Part shown: positions 12,363 through 31,598 of the stretch, piece by piece
Numbering within the stretch: position 1 is the stretch's first letter
Layout of the letters: each line of letters starts with the position of its first letter
Source: Amphibalanus amphitrite
Taxonomy: Eukaryota; Arthropoda; Thecostraca; Balanomorpha; Balanidae
Direction: 5' to 3'
Assembly (NCBI RefSeq): GCF_019059575.1
Contig: NW_024881712.1
Location: 310,001-374,000 of the forward strand
DNA: 64,000 bases
Translations under genes and position numbers: made by a program
The notes under the pieces: model-generated
The model's input: the letters and a program-made list of their open reading frames with translations, nothing else
Told to the model about the DNA's origin: nothing
The model's database searches: none

Positions 12363-14282
12363 TGATCATTCACATTCGCCCTCTCACTCACCCACTCATT
12401 TCAGTCAGTCACACGCAATTGCGTGCCGACACGAGGGACCTCTTGCGGCAGTTTAGGGAACCAGCTTGGTCTATTTCACGCTAGGTGGCACTGTCAGCTG
12501 CATCTGAGCGCTGTCGGAGTTTGCACCGAAGGCATTGGACCTTGTTGGTGATTTTTCATTTCGCGCGGACTACAATCGCTTAGTTTTTAGTAAAACTCAC
12601 GGGGCCCAACATACTCCCAAAATTAATCACAAATTACTTCAAGGAACGGGTGGGCGTGGTCACGTTCACGATCCCGGTGTTAACTAACTCGAGTGGGTTG
12701 GAAGTGTAGGCAAATGCTGCCCGGCGGCATAAATGCGTGGTGTGACCGTGCACGTTACATGGTTCCTGTCAATTAATTGGGGTCTACAGACTGTTCAGTA
12801 ATCCGATCTGAACAAAACGGTCCTTATCATACCTGAATGGTGATTAATGGGCGGTGATAATTTCTCGCTTCCCTCCGTAACCAACTCTAGTTGTGTACAA
12901 ACAGGGTGACATCTTTGATATACCTCGAAGGGAGCGAGCATCGACATCTGTTAAGTACCGATAATGCTAGGAGAGAAAGGAAATTGATGGACATATTACG
13001 AACAGCGATCAATTTATAACGATTGAAATGGCGGTTCAGCTTGGCTTCGGCTATATAAACTCGAGTCACGAAACGGCTCAATGCTGATTTAGTAACGAAC
13101 CGGAAGGCGATTCAGTTTCCCCATGTTCTTGTTCTGGCGCTGAGCTGCCGAAGGAGCAGAATAATCTTTACCGTTTACGATGTTTTACTCTCCTTATCCA
13201 ATTGTACTGAACACTTTACGACTTCTGGGCCGCCTTCATGACAAACCGTATCTGAATGATGAGTATCCCATGAATGTGACAATCCTACGCTGACCGTCGA
13301 TTTATCCCGAAGAGCACTTTGTAAGAATTGAGAATCGATTGATAAGCCTTGGGTTAACACTAGATTGATAATGTATTGAAACGCTGGTCTACCGGGTCCC
13401 AACTAGTTAGATTATGAAACAGCTTATGCTGACCTACTAGAAAAAAACGAATTGGTGGTGGTCGCGTCGTGAGGGCGTGGTCATTGCGTTTCCGTTGATT
13501 CGTGATCAGATCGCCGCGGTGTAGTCCCGGTGAGCCTGTGATGTTATGCCGGCGTAAAGTCGTGTGGTCGACGTGACAACTTAAAGATAATTACGTTAGC
13601 GGTCTCTGTGAATCCGAATCAGCAACATATCTGAAGTAAAAGTAACCCTCCCTTCTTTCCCAGACAGATTGTTAAATTTTCACGCTATATTTACAAACGG
13701 ACGATACAATACTGGTCATTTTCAACCGGTGTACCACGATCGGTTGTCAGCTCGCCAATGCCAACTTAGCCTTAAATCTAATCCTAACGCCCTAACCGCA
13801 AAAAGATTATTTACAAAACATCGCCAATTGGGCTGTCATGACGTCATCTGACGTAGTTTGACGCGTCAGTGGTGACCAGCGCCCCAAAAAATGACACCAC
13901 CTGACCGGTTCCCCTCCCCTTTAATACATTGAATTTCACACCTCACTGCGGCCAGACCGCGCGCGCGATGACCGACAGATGGCGCTACCCCAATACCAAT
14001 GTAATGGTGAGCCATTAGCCTACACTGACCATTACTGACCCGCCCCGGCTGTCCCTCTAACCCCTCTGTCTATCCCATAGACAAGGCCGGACCAGTCAGG
14101 CCCATTAGCCCCTTCCCGCCTTTACAAACAGACGCACCACTGCCGCGCTGCTCGGTCGGGAGCGGAATGTAGCGACCATCTGCCCTCCCTTCCCTGCCGA
14201 ATAACACTCCCACGATGTTAAATCCATTACCCTCTAATGGTGGCTCAGGTTAGACCCCAGGGAGTGGCATTTGTAATCCAGA

Positions 14283-15162
14283 TCAGAGACATCCGATGGG
14301 TAAATGGGAGGTGAATTGTCCATGACGGGGAGGCAGTCTTGATGAGGTGGACAGATGAGATGACTCACTTGACAGTGTTTGATGATTGCTGTCCACTCCA
14401 GCTGAGGTCCGGTGCAGTGATGATCCGATCAGCAGAGAGGCCGCTCCGGCCGAAGCCGGGCGGGGCGGTGTCCCGCGCCGAGTCCCGAGGCGTTCTGTCT
14501 CTGGTGGTCGGCCCCCGGTGGTCGGTCTCGGGTCTGTCTGAATGCCTTCTCCTTCTCCGCTGAGTTTTTGTTCGCCTGTGATTTCCGGGCCGGAGGTTCC
14601 GGGCGTCGGCGGGCCTCCCTGACCGGGGCAGAAAATTGGCGACATCCCGTCTCGCATCCGGAGTCGAGACCGTCGCCCTCCTCCTCCATTCCGCCGGAAC
14701 GTGACGTCATCCTCACTAGCACGGCTCATCCGTCTCAGCTGTCTCCTGCCGGATGACGTTTTCACACTCGATTTTCGCCGGATGTCGGTCCCTGCCTGTG
14801 CCGGACGGCTGACCGCAACGACATCCTTCCACCTTCCTGTCAGCTGCGTCGGCAGGATGTGCGTGGCGCCAGGCGTCGGGAGGCTGGTCCAGCACCGGGA
14901 GCAGGTGTTTCCGGCTGCCTTGCGTTTGTCGGCGGCCACTGCGCCGGCCCGGATGGGTGTGTTTGTACTCCACCCTTCGGCGAGCCTTTGATCTTCGCTT
15001 AATGGTGACCGGCCGACGGGTCGGGGGATCGTATGGTCGACTCCCTCCCCACGCCGGCTCAGCGCCGCGGCAGGCAGTGCGATCGTCCTTACGTATAGAG
15101 TGTGTGAGATGTCCTTTTTGACGTACGGAGAAAAAAAAATGTCACAGCTTCCAGCTGTTACA
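14283..15162 (-). other. Long stop-free frame inside the LTR of element 1, coding status unknown
   Basis: On the minus strand about 290 codons remain open from the first bases of the LTR to a stop at 14283. The identical frame exists in the other LTR (26488-27367), where it runs upstream past the LTR edge to 27540. The predicted peptide is rich in Arg, Ser, Pro, Gly and Thr with no recognised domain. GC-rich DNA often lacks stops by chance, so this is weak evidence for a gene. Confidence 0.2.
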
Positions 15163-15199
15163 TTTTCAGGCTTCTTCTTTTAATTGTGCCCCCACAATT
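15163..15199 (-). promoter_or_regulatory. Polypurine tract and conserved hairpin before the 3' LTR of element 1
   Basis: On the minus strand the block reads a 9-bp-stem hairpin (TTAATTGTG, loop GGGG, CACAATTAA), then AAAGAAGAAGCCTGAAAA directly against the LTR start TGTAACAG. In LTR retrotransposons a purine-rich tract at this place primes plus-strand DNA synthesis. Nearly the same block occurs before the 3' LTR of element 2 (47489-47527). Confidence 0.8.
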
Positions 15200-15779
15200 A
15201 AGGATGGGCTGGTTCTGCATGGTAGTCGGCTGGCTTTCTTCGTCTGCCTTGGCTAGGACGTTGACGTCCTCTGCCTCCCTGCGATGCGAGGGTGCTGTTT
15301 CTGGACTCCATGGGTAACGTCTCCTCGATCCTCCGACAGCTGGGTGTGGTGTAGCCATTCCCCCGAGGTCAGTTCCCTTGCCACCATTTGCCCTAACCTA
15401 GCTTACACCCTAACCATCCCATTAGTGACACTCCCCCCTTTCGGCATTCCATCCCCCGAGTTAACTGCAGCAGTTCATGTCCTATTCGTTTTCCCCAACA
15501 TTCGTAAGGTGGTTGCCTGACAAGCCCGGTAACGAGTTAGCACAACACATCTGTTTTAAGTACTACACACCATCAGACATCTACCCCTACATAAAACCTA
15601 ATGACACACCGCGCGCATATTGTCACGTCGGTACATACGTCGCTCCATGTTGGTACGACGGCCCGTTGTGGCTCTCTGGTAGCCACTTGGACGAGATGTC
15701 TTGGGCCTTCCCCCTGACCGCCGCCTGGCGTGACCCCCTTGGTTGCTCGTGTCCAGGCCGGGGTCGGTCGTCGTAGTCG

Positions 15780-16012
15780 TGTAGTCCGCTTTGTTGGCGC
15801 CAGGGCATCGGGCGCTTTTAGAGCAGCGCCTCTGCCAACGCCTTGGTCGATCTGGCTCCCTCCATGGTTGGGCGCTGTTGTCGTGAAGTCCGGTTTGTTG
15901 GCGCCAGGGCATTGGGCGTCTTTGAGCAACGCCTCTGCCAACGCCCTGATCGATCTGGCTCTGCCATGGTTGGGCGCTGTTGTCGTGAAGTCCGGTGGCG
16001 GTAACCCGCGAG
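15780..16012. repeat. Tandem repeat, unit about 102 bp, two to three copies
   Basis: The phrase GTTGTCGTGAAGTCCGG, preceded by CATGGTTGGGCGCTG and followed by GCGCCAGGGCAT and CTCTGCCAACGCC, recurs at about 15878 and 15980. A diverged unit lies at about 15780. The 102-bp period is a multiple of three, so frames stay open across it. Confidence 0.75.
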
Positions 16013-17949
16013 GGTGCTCTGGAGCTGCACGCCTCAACGCCACAGTGGTAACGTTGCTTGCTCTGGTACCTGGAACAAAAGGGAAGGGGGAGGGTGCTTC
16101 TTGGGTCGAAGGGGGAAGAAGGAAAGCATGAGGCGGTTGGACATGACCCTTGGAGTGGTTAGGATGGGGTTTGGGATGGTTGTTGAGCAGGATTGGTGTT
16201 ACTGGGGTTTGTTGTTCGTCCTCCAAGGAGCACATCAACTCTCCGTACCTCTCCTTGGTGACCATGCCTTTGTTTCTGTATTGCATTTATCTGGGTGGCC
16301 TGTTTTCTGTTTCACCAGCTGCTCCGTGTGTTCCCATTAGTTCGACTCACTCAGCTGCCCCGCATGCCTCGAACTTCTGGTTTCCATGAATTCCTTTCGG
16401 TGTTAGTGCGACTTATACCGGTCTTCGAATTGGTTTGTTGCAGGTCAGCTCAACACGATGTTCGATGGTTCAATGACATCACGTCCTCAGGTTCATGAAG
16501 GCGCTCTTGTTCGTTTTATGTGTTTTTCAGCTGTTTCCTTCTGATCCAAACCAAGCGCCTTGGTATCCAGAATCTTCGGATCCATGTTTCCTTCATCCCT
16601 TTTTCCCGCTTAGCCAGACATCCGATTGTTTTGTTCGCCGACACCACGACTTCTTGACTTCTTTAGAGTTGGTGGTCTTGATATTTGGTCCTCGACGTCT
16701 CCTTCCTTGGGTGGTGGGGAGTTTAGGTGAGTCTTCTGCTGGTGGGTGATTTTTTCACGGTTGTCTCTGCTCAGGCTGATGGCGCCGCTGGCCGGCTGGA
16801 TTTTCTCTCGAGGCTCGGTTGGATATTCCTTCGTTACTGCTTGGTTGATTTCTCCTCTTCTCAGAGTGATGTCTCCTCCTGGAACAATCCATCTTGGTCC
16901 CTCCTTCTCCGACACCGGTTAGGTAGAGGCCGCCGCTTTCTTCTAGTGTCGTCTCCTTCCGGCTTCCGTTCTCCAGGATGGTTTTGTTGGCTACAGAGAT
17001 CCAAAGCTTTCTATTGACTGCTCGACGATGATGCTGTTTTTCAGACGAAGCTAACTCCGATGATGGCGTCATGGTGAAGTTCGGCATACGGGAAGGCGTC
17101 ATGTGTTCTTCTGTACTCCTACTTGAATTTCACTGCTGTTTCTCTGGTAACCGGTTATCATATGACCTGAGGCGGACCGAAGAGCCACGCCCGCGACTTG
17201 GGAAGACTGGCTGTTGATGATGTCTGACGAGCAACGCGAGAATCAGTGCCGGTTTCCTTTGGACCTCCTTTCGGCGGGAGTACTTTATACGTCGGTCCGT
17301 GTCTCGTGCTGATGATGTAGCGAGGTGGTAGGCTTTCGTGACCAGGTTAGCTGTTTTCTTCTCAGGCTGTCTTCGATCACCTCTGATTGAGATTCCCGTA
17401 GATCCTGGTGTTGTTTCCTGTGGAGGTTGAAGGAAAGTTGCGTCCATTCGTCACGCTGATCCCCATGCGAACGATGATGTCAGTTTCCCTGATGCTGTTG
17501 ATCTCTCGGGAGGCATTCGAAAGCTCGGTGCCGCGGGCGGTGGTAATTGTGTTCCAGTCGTCCCGACGGCGCAGGCTTCTTCTCAGGTTCCTCCTCCCGC
17601 GTTTGGAAAAACTGCCACGATCTTTCCGACCACTTGTTGCTGCGGATTCGGGAACCTTCTTGTGTAGCAGCTCAGGACCTCCCCTTCCCGGTGGCTGGCT
17701 CCCACTGCTTCTTCTTCATCTGCCATTTCACTTCATTGTCGAATGTCTTGCATTTCCTGCACCCTTGATCTTGATCTTGTTGTGATCTGGGCTAAACCAG
17801 TAACATATGCTTGCGCATGTACGAGTTGGATCCTTGTGATCAGATTGCTGCTCCTCTCGAACCTCTAGATGTTATCTTGTCTTTGTTTCTTCGTAGTGCA
17901 GGGTCTCCTCTAATCTCCTTTACCGTCGATCTTGTTTCTTTCTGGGCGG

Positions 17950-19745
17950 CTCCTCGATAGGTGCGACTCTGCTGATTGCATGTTGCATTTTGTGACTGCA
18001 GTTCCCTTTGAATAACTGGGCTCAAATTTGTCCCTTTGATCGCAAACTTCTTGAGATGTCATGATGGCTCTTCATCTTCTTCAGTCTTCTTTCTCCCCTT
18101 CCTGGCTCGGTTAGGTGTAGCACTGTTGATTGTAGGTTCCGTGCAACATAACTGAAACGCATCTGAACAGCTCGGTATGATTCTTCATTCTTGATTATCA
18201 ATGCCTGGAACGCAACGTCAATGCTTTTCTTAATTTTACCCGTCTTAGATTTCGCTTTCCTTGATTTGGATTTTCTGCAACATTGCTGAGTCCATGTTGC
18301 TGTTGCATGCAATAGAACTGCAACGCCACCGTACGACTGGATCCGTCTTTCCTTCTTGCCCGCAGATTTCATGGACACAACGCCAATACTTCTTTTTACT
18401 TCTCCGGTCTTCGGTCTCGTTCTTCTGGATTTGGATTTGTGCAACATTGCTGGTTCCGTGTTGCATGCAACCGCATTGCAATGCCTCTGAACAGCTGGAC
18501 CTGCTTCTGTCTCCTTGACCACTAACTCCGTAATTGTTAATGTTCCTCCTTAAATTTTCCAGTTTTGACCTCGTTCTTCTGGGTTTGGATATGCGTAACT
18601 TCACTGATTGCATGCAACAGAACTGCAACCTTTCTCGATAGCCGGATTCAATTGTGTCCTCTTAACCTCAACCTTCTTGGATGTTATGAAGTATTTTTGA
18701 ATTTCTTTCTGTCTTCGGTCCTGTTTCTGGCTTCGGGTATGTGCCACATTGCTAAATTGTGTTGCATGCAACGGAACTTGCAACGCCTCGAAACAGCTGA
18801 AGTATTTTGGACCGCTTGACTATCACCTCCTTGAATAGTGTTCTTGAATGTAGCATGGTATCCTCCTCGATTTCTAGCGTTTGGTTTCGTTTTTTTTTTG
18901 GGTTCCTGTATGTGCAACATGGCTGATTTTCATGTTGTGTGCAACCGGACTGCAACTTCTCTGTACTGTTGGGTTATATCCTGTGTTCATAGCCATGACC
19001 CCAGATGATACGTGGTTCTTCTCCGTAGCTCCTCCAGTCTTCGATCCTGTTTTTCTCGGGCTCGGATATGCGCAACTCGGCTGATTGTATGTTGCATGCA
19101 ACTGAGCTGCAACTCCTCTGGGCTGTTGATGACATCCTGTTTCCATAGCCAGTGGATACAACGTGTCTCTTCTCCGTAGCTCCTCCAGTCGTCGATCGTA
19201 TTTTTCTTCTTGGGCTCTGGCATGCGCAACTCTGCTGATTGCATGTTGCATGCAACTGGACTGCAACTCCTCTTCCTCCTCTGGACTGTTTGATGATGCC
19301 CTGTCCTGTCAGTGAGTACAACCTGTTTCTTCTCTATTGCTCGTTCAGTCTTCGGTCTTGATTTTTTCTTGGGTTCGGGTATGTGCAACTCTGCTGATTG
19401 CATGTTGCATGCAACTGGGCTGCAACTCCTCTGGGCTGTTGATGGTATCCTGTTTTCATAGCCAGTGGATACAACGTGTCTCTTCTCCGCAGCTCCTCCA
19501 GTCGTCGATCTTATTTTCTTCTTGGGCTCTGGTATGCGCAACTCTGCTGATTGCATGTTGCATGCAACTGGACTGCAACTCCTCTGGACTGTAACTCCTC
19601 AGGACTGCTGGATTATATCCCGTCTTCATAGCTAGTGGATACAACGTGTTTGCTCTCCATAGCTCCTCCAGTCTTCGAACTTGATTTTTTTTTCTTTGGG
19701 TTCGGGTATGTGCAACTCTGCTGATTTCATGTTGCATGCAACAAA
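17950..19745 (-). repeat. Tandem array of about ten to twelve units of 150-170 bp next to the primer binding site
   Basis: The palindrome GTTGCATGCAAC or close variants, followed by an ACTGCAACTCCTC-like phrase, occurs near 18310, 18460, 18608, 18762, 18930, 19090, 19240, 19402, 19558 and 19733. More decayed units lie near 17975 and 18125. Each unit also carries a CTTCTTGGG..CGGGTATG(C/T)GCAACTCTGCTGATT segment. In element orientation the array is the 5' leader, directly after the primer binding site. Repeated peptide phrases such as SCSPVACNMQSAEL arise from it, but frames break often. Confidence 0.85.
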
Positions 19746-19751
19746 GCCATT

Positions 19752-19769
19752 GCCCCACGTTGGGCGCCA
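19752..19769 (-). promoter_or_regulatory. Primer binding site of element 1, tRNA-Lys type
   Basis: On the minus strand the 18 bases read TGGCGCCCAACGTGGGGC, four bases after the LTR end. This is complementary to the 3' end, with CCA, of animal tRNA-Lys(CUU) as I know it (GCCCCACGTTGGGCGCCA). A tRNA would anneal here to start minus-strand DNA synthesis. It sets the element's orientation. Confidence 0.88.
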
Positions 19770-19773
19770 CGAA

Positions 19774-27367
<7,594 letters not shown>

Positions 27368-27524
27368 GTATAGTGGACCGAGCAGTGCCGTTTTTTTTCT
27401 TGGTTTTGAAGTCCGCGAGTCCCGCAATTGCAGACTTCCTCTACCGGGGGCGGCATTTCAGCATCCCAAAAATGGGCTGGAATTTCCAGCGTTCCAGCGC
27501 GGTGGTTACGCCCATGCACTGTAG

Positions 27525-28008
27525 AATGAAGTCTGCACAAGGTATATCAAAGCTAAGTATCTTATCTGAAAGAGCAGACAATTTTCTGCAAGCTCTCTAT
27601 TACGTGTTTTTCGCTAAATCTTTTGCTTTTTCACAAAAGCGTAAAATGTTCCCCCATGTCTCCGCAGCCTCCCTGCCGCAAGCTGCCGCGCGGTCGCGGT
27701 AGTGTAGTGGTTAGCGTGCCCGAGCAGTATTCAAAAGGTCCCGAGTTCGAATCTATGCGGTGCGGAACTTTAATTGCAATTCCAAGCAAAATATACGCCT
27801 ATCGATAATAGATTATTATTCGTATTGCTAAACTGTCACCAAGCTAGCCATACAAATTGACTTCACCCAAAATATCGGCAAGATTCTATTAAAATATAAA
27901 TTCAAATATGGCGGCTTGGACTGCCGCGTGCGTTAGGCTCCGCCCATAGTTCCACCCACATGCGTGACGTCATTCGTGTTAGTGGACACACGCGGAGATA
28001 GGGGACGA
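27525..28008. other. Linker between hAT-type element 1 and the BEL/Pao fragment
   Basis: Apart from a tRNA-like segment at 27690-27775 I see no feature. The sequence includes AT-rich stretches and ends where BEL/Pao integrase similarity begins. No open frame here has a recognisable product. Confidence 0.5.
27690..27775 (+). repeat. tRNA-like sequence, probably the head of a SINE or a tRNA pseudogene
   Basis: An A-box-like TAGTGTAGTGGT (27700-27711) and a B-box-like AGTTCGAATCT (27744-27754) are spaced as in tRNA genes, within a segment reading like a degenerate Asp/Glu-type tRNA. The acceptor and T stems do not pair well, so it is not a working tRNA. Internal RNA polymerase III boxes followed by an unrelated AT-rich body suggest a SINE. 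Confidence 0.6.
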
Positions 28009-28329
28009 CATGGGCCTGCTGTCGGGTAGGGGGACGAATTTCGTGGGAGCGGAGCGCGAGCTCAGAGACGCCATTGAGCGGTGGAACGAGAGCCAGCCAC
28101 AAGAAGCAATGCTCCAGAGAGGTATTCAATGGTCTTAATCCCCTGGGGCCCGGGGGCGTCGCATTTCGGCGGCATCTGGGAAAGGCTTATTCGTACTGTG
28201 CGGAAGGTACTGATTCTTATGCACTAGCAGAGCCTCACGGAAGATTGTTTGAGGACTCTATTATGCGAGACTGAAGCTGTGCTCAATAGTCGGCTACTGA
28301 CATGTATGTCGGACGATCCGAATGACATG
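28009..28329 (+). pseudogene. BEL/Pao retrotransposon integrase, upstream half, broken
   Basis: The frame starting near 28012 reads GTNFVGAERELRDAIERWN (near 28036-28090) and RGIQW, then shifts frame and continues as SHFGGIWERLIRTVRKVL (about 28160-28215), SLTEDCLRTLLCETEAVLNS and DDPNDME. These are hallmarks of the C-terminal part of the Pao/BEL integrase core and the region after it, which joins element cDNA to the genome. A stop (TAG) interrupts it near 28227, and one frameshift lies near 28130. The sequence stops exactly at the insertion of LTR element 2. Its continuation is at 51173. The 5' part of the element is absent. Confidence 0.85.
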
Positions 28330-28333
28330 GAAC

Positions 28334-30651
28334 TGTGACAGAAGCCACATTTTTTTCGAATCACGGCTTACATGAATTGACAGAATCATAAGGCGTGCAT
28401 ATTGGTATGAGACTAAAAGCCAAACACGCAAAAGCGAAGTCGAGAAGAACGGTGCTTCTATTACCGACACTTTCATGGATAACGCGGGTCAACAGGGCGC
28501 AGGCGGCAGATGGCCTACCCCACCTGGACCCGACGTATAGCGCCGACCCCTCTTATCGGTCGCACGCCAATTGGGTGGCCACGCCAAAAACGGGCTACAC
28601 CTGGCACTGCAGAGGTGTAAACACTGCCGCCTCCCCGCCCGCATCTACAGGAAAAGCTCATAACGGAACTTTATCTCTCCAAAGCGCAATCGGCCGGCAT
28701 CCTGTGCGCCAACCCTCTGCACCTGCGCCTGGGATATCGCCACCGGCACCGCCTCGACCTAGTGGATCGACACCGGTGTGAGCATGTCAAACAAGAAACA
28801 GCTGACGCAGGGACCCCTCGGGCCGTATCATGCCGCAAGTGCCGCAAGTAGAAGGCGTCAAGCCATCAAAATTACACTCACGCCGACGAAGTTATCAGCC
28901 GCCGACAGACGCTAACCAAAAGTCCCAGTCACCCTCCCTGCGGAATCGGAGGTGCAAATATGTACGTCCAGAAGAGCAGATATTCCGTGCCGAGAGTGGG
29001 ACACGCCAATGCCCATATCTGGCATAAATAGAAAATATAATAAAAATAGATAAAGATACTAGGCCTATCACGCCACACCGACGAATTATCTAGCCATGCT
29101 TATCACACCTGGAACACCAACGCGATAGTATTTTTTTTTAAATATTTTTTTGTTGCCCGACCCGGGCTTTTGTCGTTAGTAGCACACATTCATACTGGGT
29201 TAGTACACTATATACACGGCAGTGGTACGAAGCGTTTTCGGCAGTCGGCACCCGCTACGCGGGACAGCCTTGACCGCACGCTTCCTGTCACGCACCCCAG
29301 GTGGCACCGCACTGGTGCGCACGCTGGGGCTATCCCGATTTCTCGGGCCCGGCAGGTCAGAGGGCTGCTCCGGGACATGAAGCGAGGCCGTGCCCTCGGG
29401 ACATGTCACCGGACCGAAGGATCTGTTTAAAGGCGGATCAGGCCCGTGTACCTGCGACCGGGGGCGCTGGCTGGCACAGCGGTAATCCCCACGACCGAGC
29501 GAACACTCCCCAGTTACTGCCATCTCCTGGGTAGGAGCCGGCCGAGGAAAACGCTGCCAGAGGTCAGCTTTGATCCAAGGACCTCCCACACCAGAGTGTA
29601 AGAGCGATAAACGAGGGCAAGGTTGCCGAGTTATAGTGTCGCGGAGTGGCTCCGCCGAGGTATTCAGTAGAAACACGGAGTTATAGTTTCGCGGAGGGCT
29701 CCACCGAGAGTATTATCATTTAGGAACTTATCCCTCAACTGAAGCACAACCGGACCACCCACAACACCGAGTCGACAGACCGGCAGAGGTGCGTACAACC
29801 GATGTTTCTTTTGAGCATGGGCGAAATTATCCGCACTGTGGCAGTGCGCGCGAGCGAGAGAGAGGTGGTCGATGGAAATGTATATGCACTGTGGCAGTGC
29901 ACGTGATTGAAGAGCAGGCAGTAGCCGGGAGCGCGTGAGAAACGTAGCTTCAACGGAAGAGAGTAATAACGTAAAGGGGGTCAGAAGGACACCCAGTGCC
30001 AATTTGCTTAGAATTCAGGGACTTAAAGGGGTTAATGCCTCATTATACGCGCATAAGTACCAAACAGGGTATAAACTCACCTCAGGAGATAACCATGCAA
30101 ATTTCAGCGCCACTGGGGGGATTAGATGGAAACGGGAGGGTCGGTTTGTCTACCCGAATGTTCTTCGTAGATGTACGCATGATCGAATAAATGGTGCGTG
30201 CGCGGAAGAAAGGGAGTAACGAATGGTTATATTAAGGACCAGTGGGAGCCAGACACTCATGCTCGAATTGCATTTCATTTCTCTGATGGGATAGAGCCTT
30301 TGGCATCGAACGGATACGAAATGGGAACATGGGAAGGCCTTGCCCTGGGGTTTAAAGCCAAGCAATTCCATCAGCCGGTGACAAATCCCATCCCTTCCAG
30401 ATTGAGCCTATTCCTCCCCGAGCAGTGAAGACTATATGTTGTAAGGAAATTGCAAGCCTCTCAAATAAATTTGTACTGCACGACGACGGAGCCAGTGCCG
30501 AGTGGGAAATCAGACAGGCGTTAAAGAGGAGACGATACACCTGCCCACCCAGTGTCGTCTTCCGAGGCGGACGATTATACCACCGCTTAACAGCCACCCG
30601 TCGCTCACACGGCACATGTGCACCGCCAAGCCGCCCAGCAGCACCGCTACA
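28334..30651 (+). repeat. 5' LTR of element 2 (2318 bp), with two replaced segments
   Basis: Blocks 28334-29025, 29048-29130 and 29593-30651 match 47528-48218, 48602-48684 and 50114-51172 with only scattered substitutions (for example near 28675 and 28770). Between the blocks, 22 bp stand in place of 383 bp and 462 bp in place of 1429 bp. The 462-bp piece starts with a poly-T run and is unrelated to the segment in the other LTR. Confidence 0.85.
29131..29592. repeat. 462-bp segment found only in the 5' LTR of element 2
   Basis: It begins with T9 and AAATATTTTTTT and ends at the AGAGTGTAAGAGCG junction shared by both LTRs. The poly-T start could be the A-tail of a short retroposon inserted on the minus strand, combined with loss of 1.4 kb. 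I do not recognise a family. Confidence 0.4.
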
Positions 30652-30770
30652 GTACTGGCCCCACCGAGGCGGACGATCACACCGCTAACTGCCACCCGTC
30701 ACTCACATGGCACATGTGCATCGCCGAGCCGCCCAGCAGCACCGTTACCTCGAAATTCGTATATGCATGG
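30562..30770. repeat. LTR-end repeat: last 90 bp of the 5' LTR repeated just inside element 2
   Basis: The phrase CCGAGGCGGACGAT, followed by CCACCCGTC.CTCAC, GGCACATGTGCA and GCCGCCCAGCAGCACCG, occurs at 30562 and again at 30664, a period of 102 bp. The first copy ends the LTR. The second is diverged and lies in the internal region. A TGG following the LTR end (TGGCCCCACCGAGGCGG, from 30656) sits where a primer binding site would be, but I cannot match it to a known tRNA. Confidence 0.7.
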
Positions 30771-31168
30771 ACGGAAGTAAAGTCCGTGTTTACAGGGACG
30801 TCCACGTTTTTCGGTGTCACGCCGTTGCCGTTGAATTTTCGACGATGCCCTCTTGACATGACAACAAGCGAAGTTGCCCGCTTGTTACTAGCCCGATTCT
30901 GTGCCGAAATTGACGTGTTTAAGGGTAGAGAATTCGACCGACATACATGGACCAAAAAAAGATGTGATAAGGGTGTTTGCATGGACAGTGGGCGGAGCCT
31001 AATTTCTCTATGAGTTATTTTCATATATCCATGGACTTGTGGGCGGAGCTTAACACAGTCCATGTAAGCACGGTTTTATTCGCTTACTCGGATCGAAAGC
31101 ATGAACCCGTTCTAGTATCACCTTTAATCGTATTTTATCGCCATTAGATTGTATGTCATGCGCGTAAT
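30771..31168. other. No gene seen; several GTCCATG/CATGGAC motifs
   Basis: The segment has repeated CATGGAC or GTCCATG words (near 30770, 30950, 30980, 31030 and 31060), two of them next to TGGGCGGAGC. Similar words recur near 42860-43000. No open frame has a recognisable product. Confidence 0.45.
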
Positions 31169-31598
31169 TTAACCCTCGCCATACCTATTGTTTTTCTACA
31201 TACCGTTGGTACGACCCCCTCACCTTTTCGGCCCTAATAAATATCCTGAACTCAGGTGACCTTTAGGAAAAATCCGAGATGTACAAGGTGTGAGGCCTCT
31301 AGATGATATTAGCCATTAGGCACTGTAAGTTTCATCTCCTTTTGAAAGCTCCTCTGGCACTGAGAGCGTTGCGAAGTTGCGACATTTTAGGACCGTGCAG
31401 ATGCTCACTTATGTCGTAGGTCATTGACTTGACCTGACCTGAAAATGCGGATGATGTCACAAGATTCGGGTTGAATCAAATGTCAGGTATGCTAAGGTCC
31501 AGCTCTCTATCTCCAGCGTGTCCCGAGCTATCGTAAAAAAATATAAAAGGCGCGGCGCTCCCCCCCCCCCCACCATTCGGCCGGCGAGCGTTAGTTAA
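31169..31598 (-). mobile_element. Short internally deleted TTAA-type element (family A), reverse orientation
   Basis: Starting at TTAA (31169) the sequence ACCCTCGCC.TACCTATTG.TTTTCTACATACCG is the reverse complement of the right end at 58205-58244. It finishes near 31590 with CGGCCGGCGAGCG and then TTAGTTAA. Its middle matches, reversed, parts of 57240-57560. At about 420 bp it is less than half the length of the complete copy, a typical deleted MITE. Confidence 0.78.

Larger units (their letters stand above)
7616..15162 (-). repeat. LTR of element 1 (3' LTR in element orientation), 7547 bp
   Basis: Identical in layout to 19774-27367. It contains a poly-A run near 7660, a 130-bp tandem duplication (about 8515-8770), a (CT)n tract (about 12079-12360), short GACTCATCGA repeats near 11905-11940 and a GC-rich block at 14280-15160. 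No domain was recognised in any open frame. LTRs normally carry promoter and polyadenylation signals, but I cannot place them here. Confidence 0.92.
15163..19773 (-). other. Internal region of element 1 (4611 bp), without gag-pol
   Basis: Between the LTRs I find a polypurine tract, a tandem repeat at about 15780-16010, a larger tandem array at about 17950-19745 and a primer binding site. The longest minus-strand frame (15573-16286, 237 codons) contains two copies of a 34-residue repeat with DFTTTAPNHG, created by the 102-bp DNA repeat, and has no recognised domain. No aspartic protease, RT, RNase H or integrase motif was found. The region may be a packaging and priming scaffold, or the remnant of a lost coding region. 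Confidence 0.75.

Noticed and set aside
11988..12484. Serine/leucine-rich open frames
   Set aside because: They are translations of the (CT)n microsatellite; the same applies to 24145-24689.
18987..19556. Repeat protein with SCSPVACNMQSAEL motifs
   Set aside because: The motif comes from the DNA tandem array; frames shift between units and no domain is seen.
15780..19745. CRISPR array
   Set aside because: Units are 100-170 bp with no short repeat/unique spacer pattern, and the window is eukaryotic.
27690..27775. Functional tRNA gene
   Set aside because: A- and B-box words are present, but the acceptor and T stems do not pair.
30656..30675. Firm primer binding site for element 2
   Set aside because: It starts with TGG near the LTR end, but its complement does not match a tRNA 3' end known to me and it is part of a local tandem repeat.
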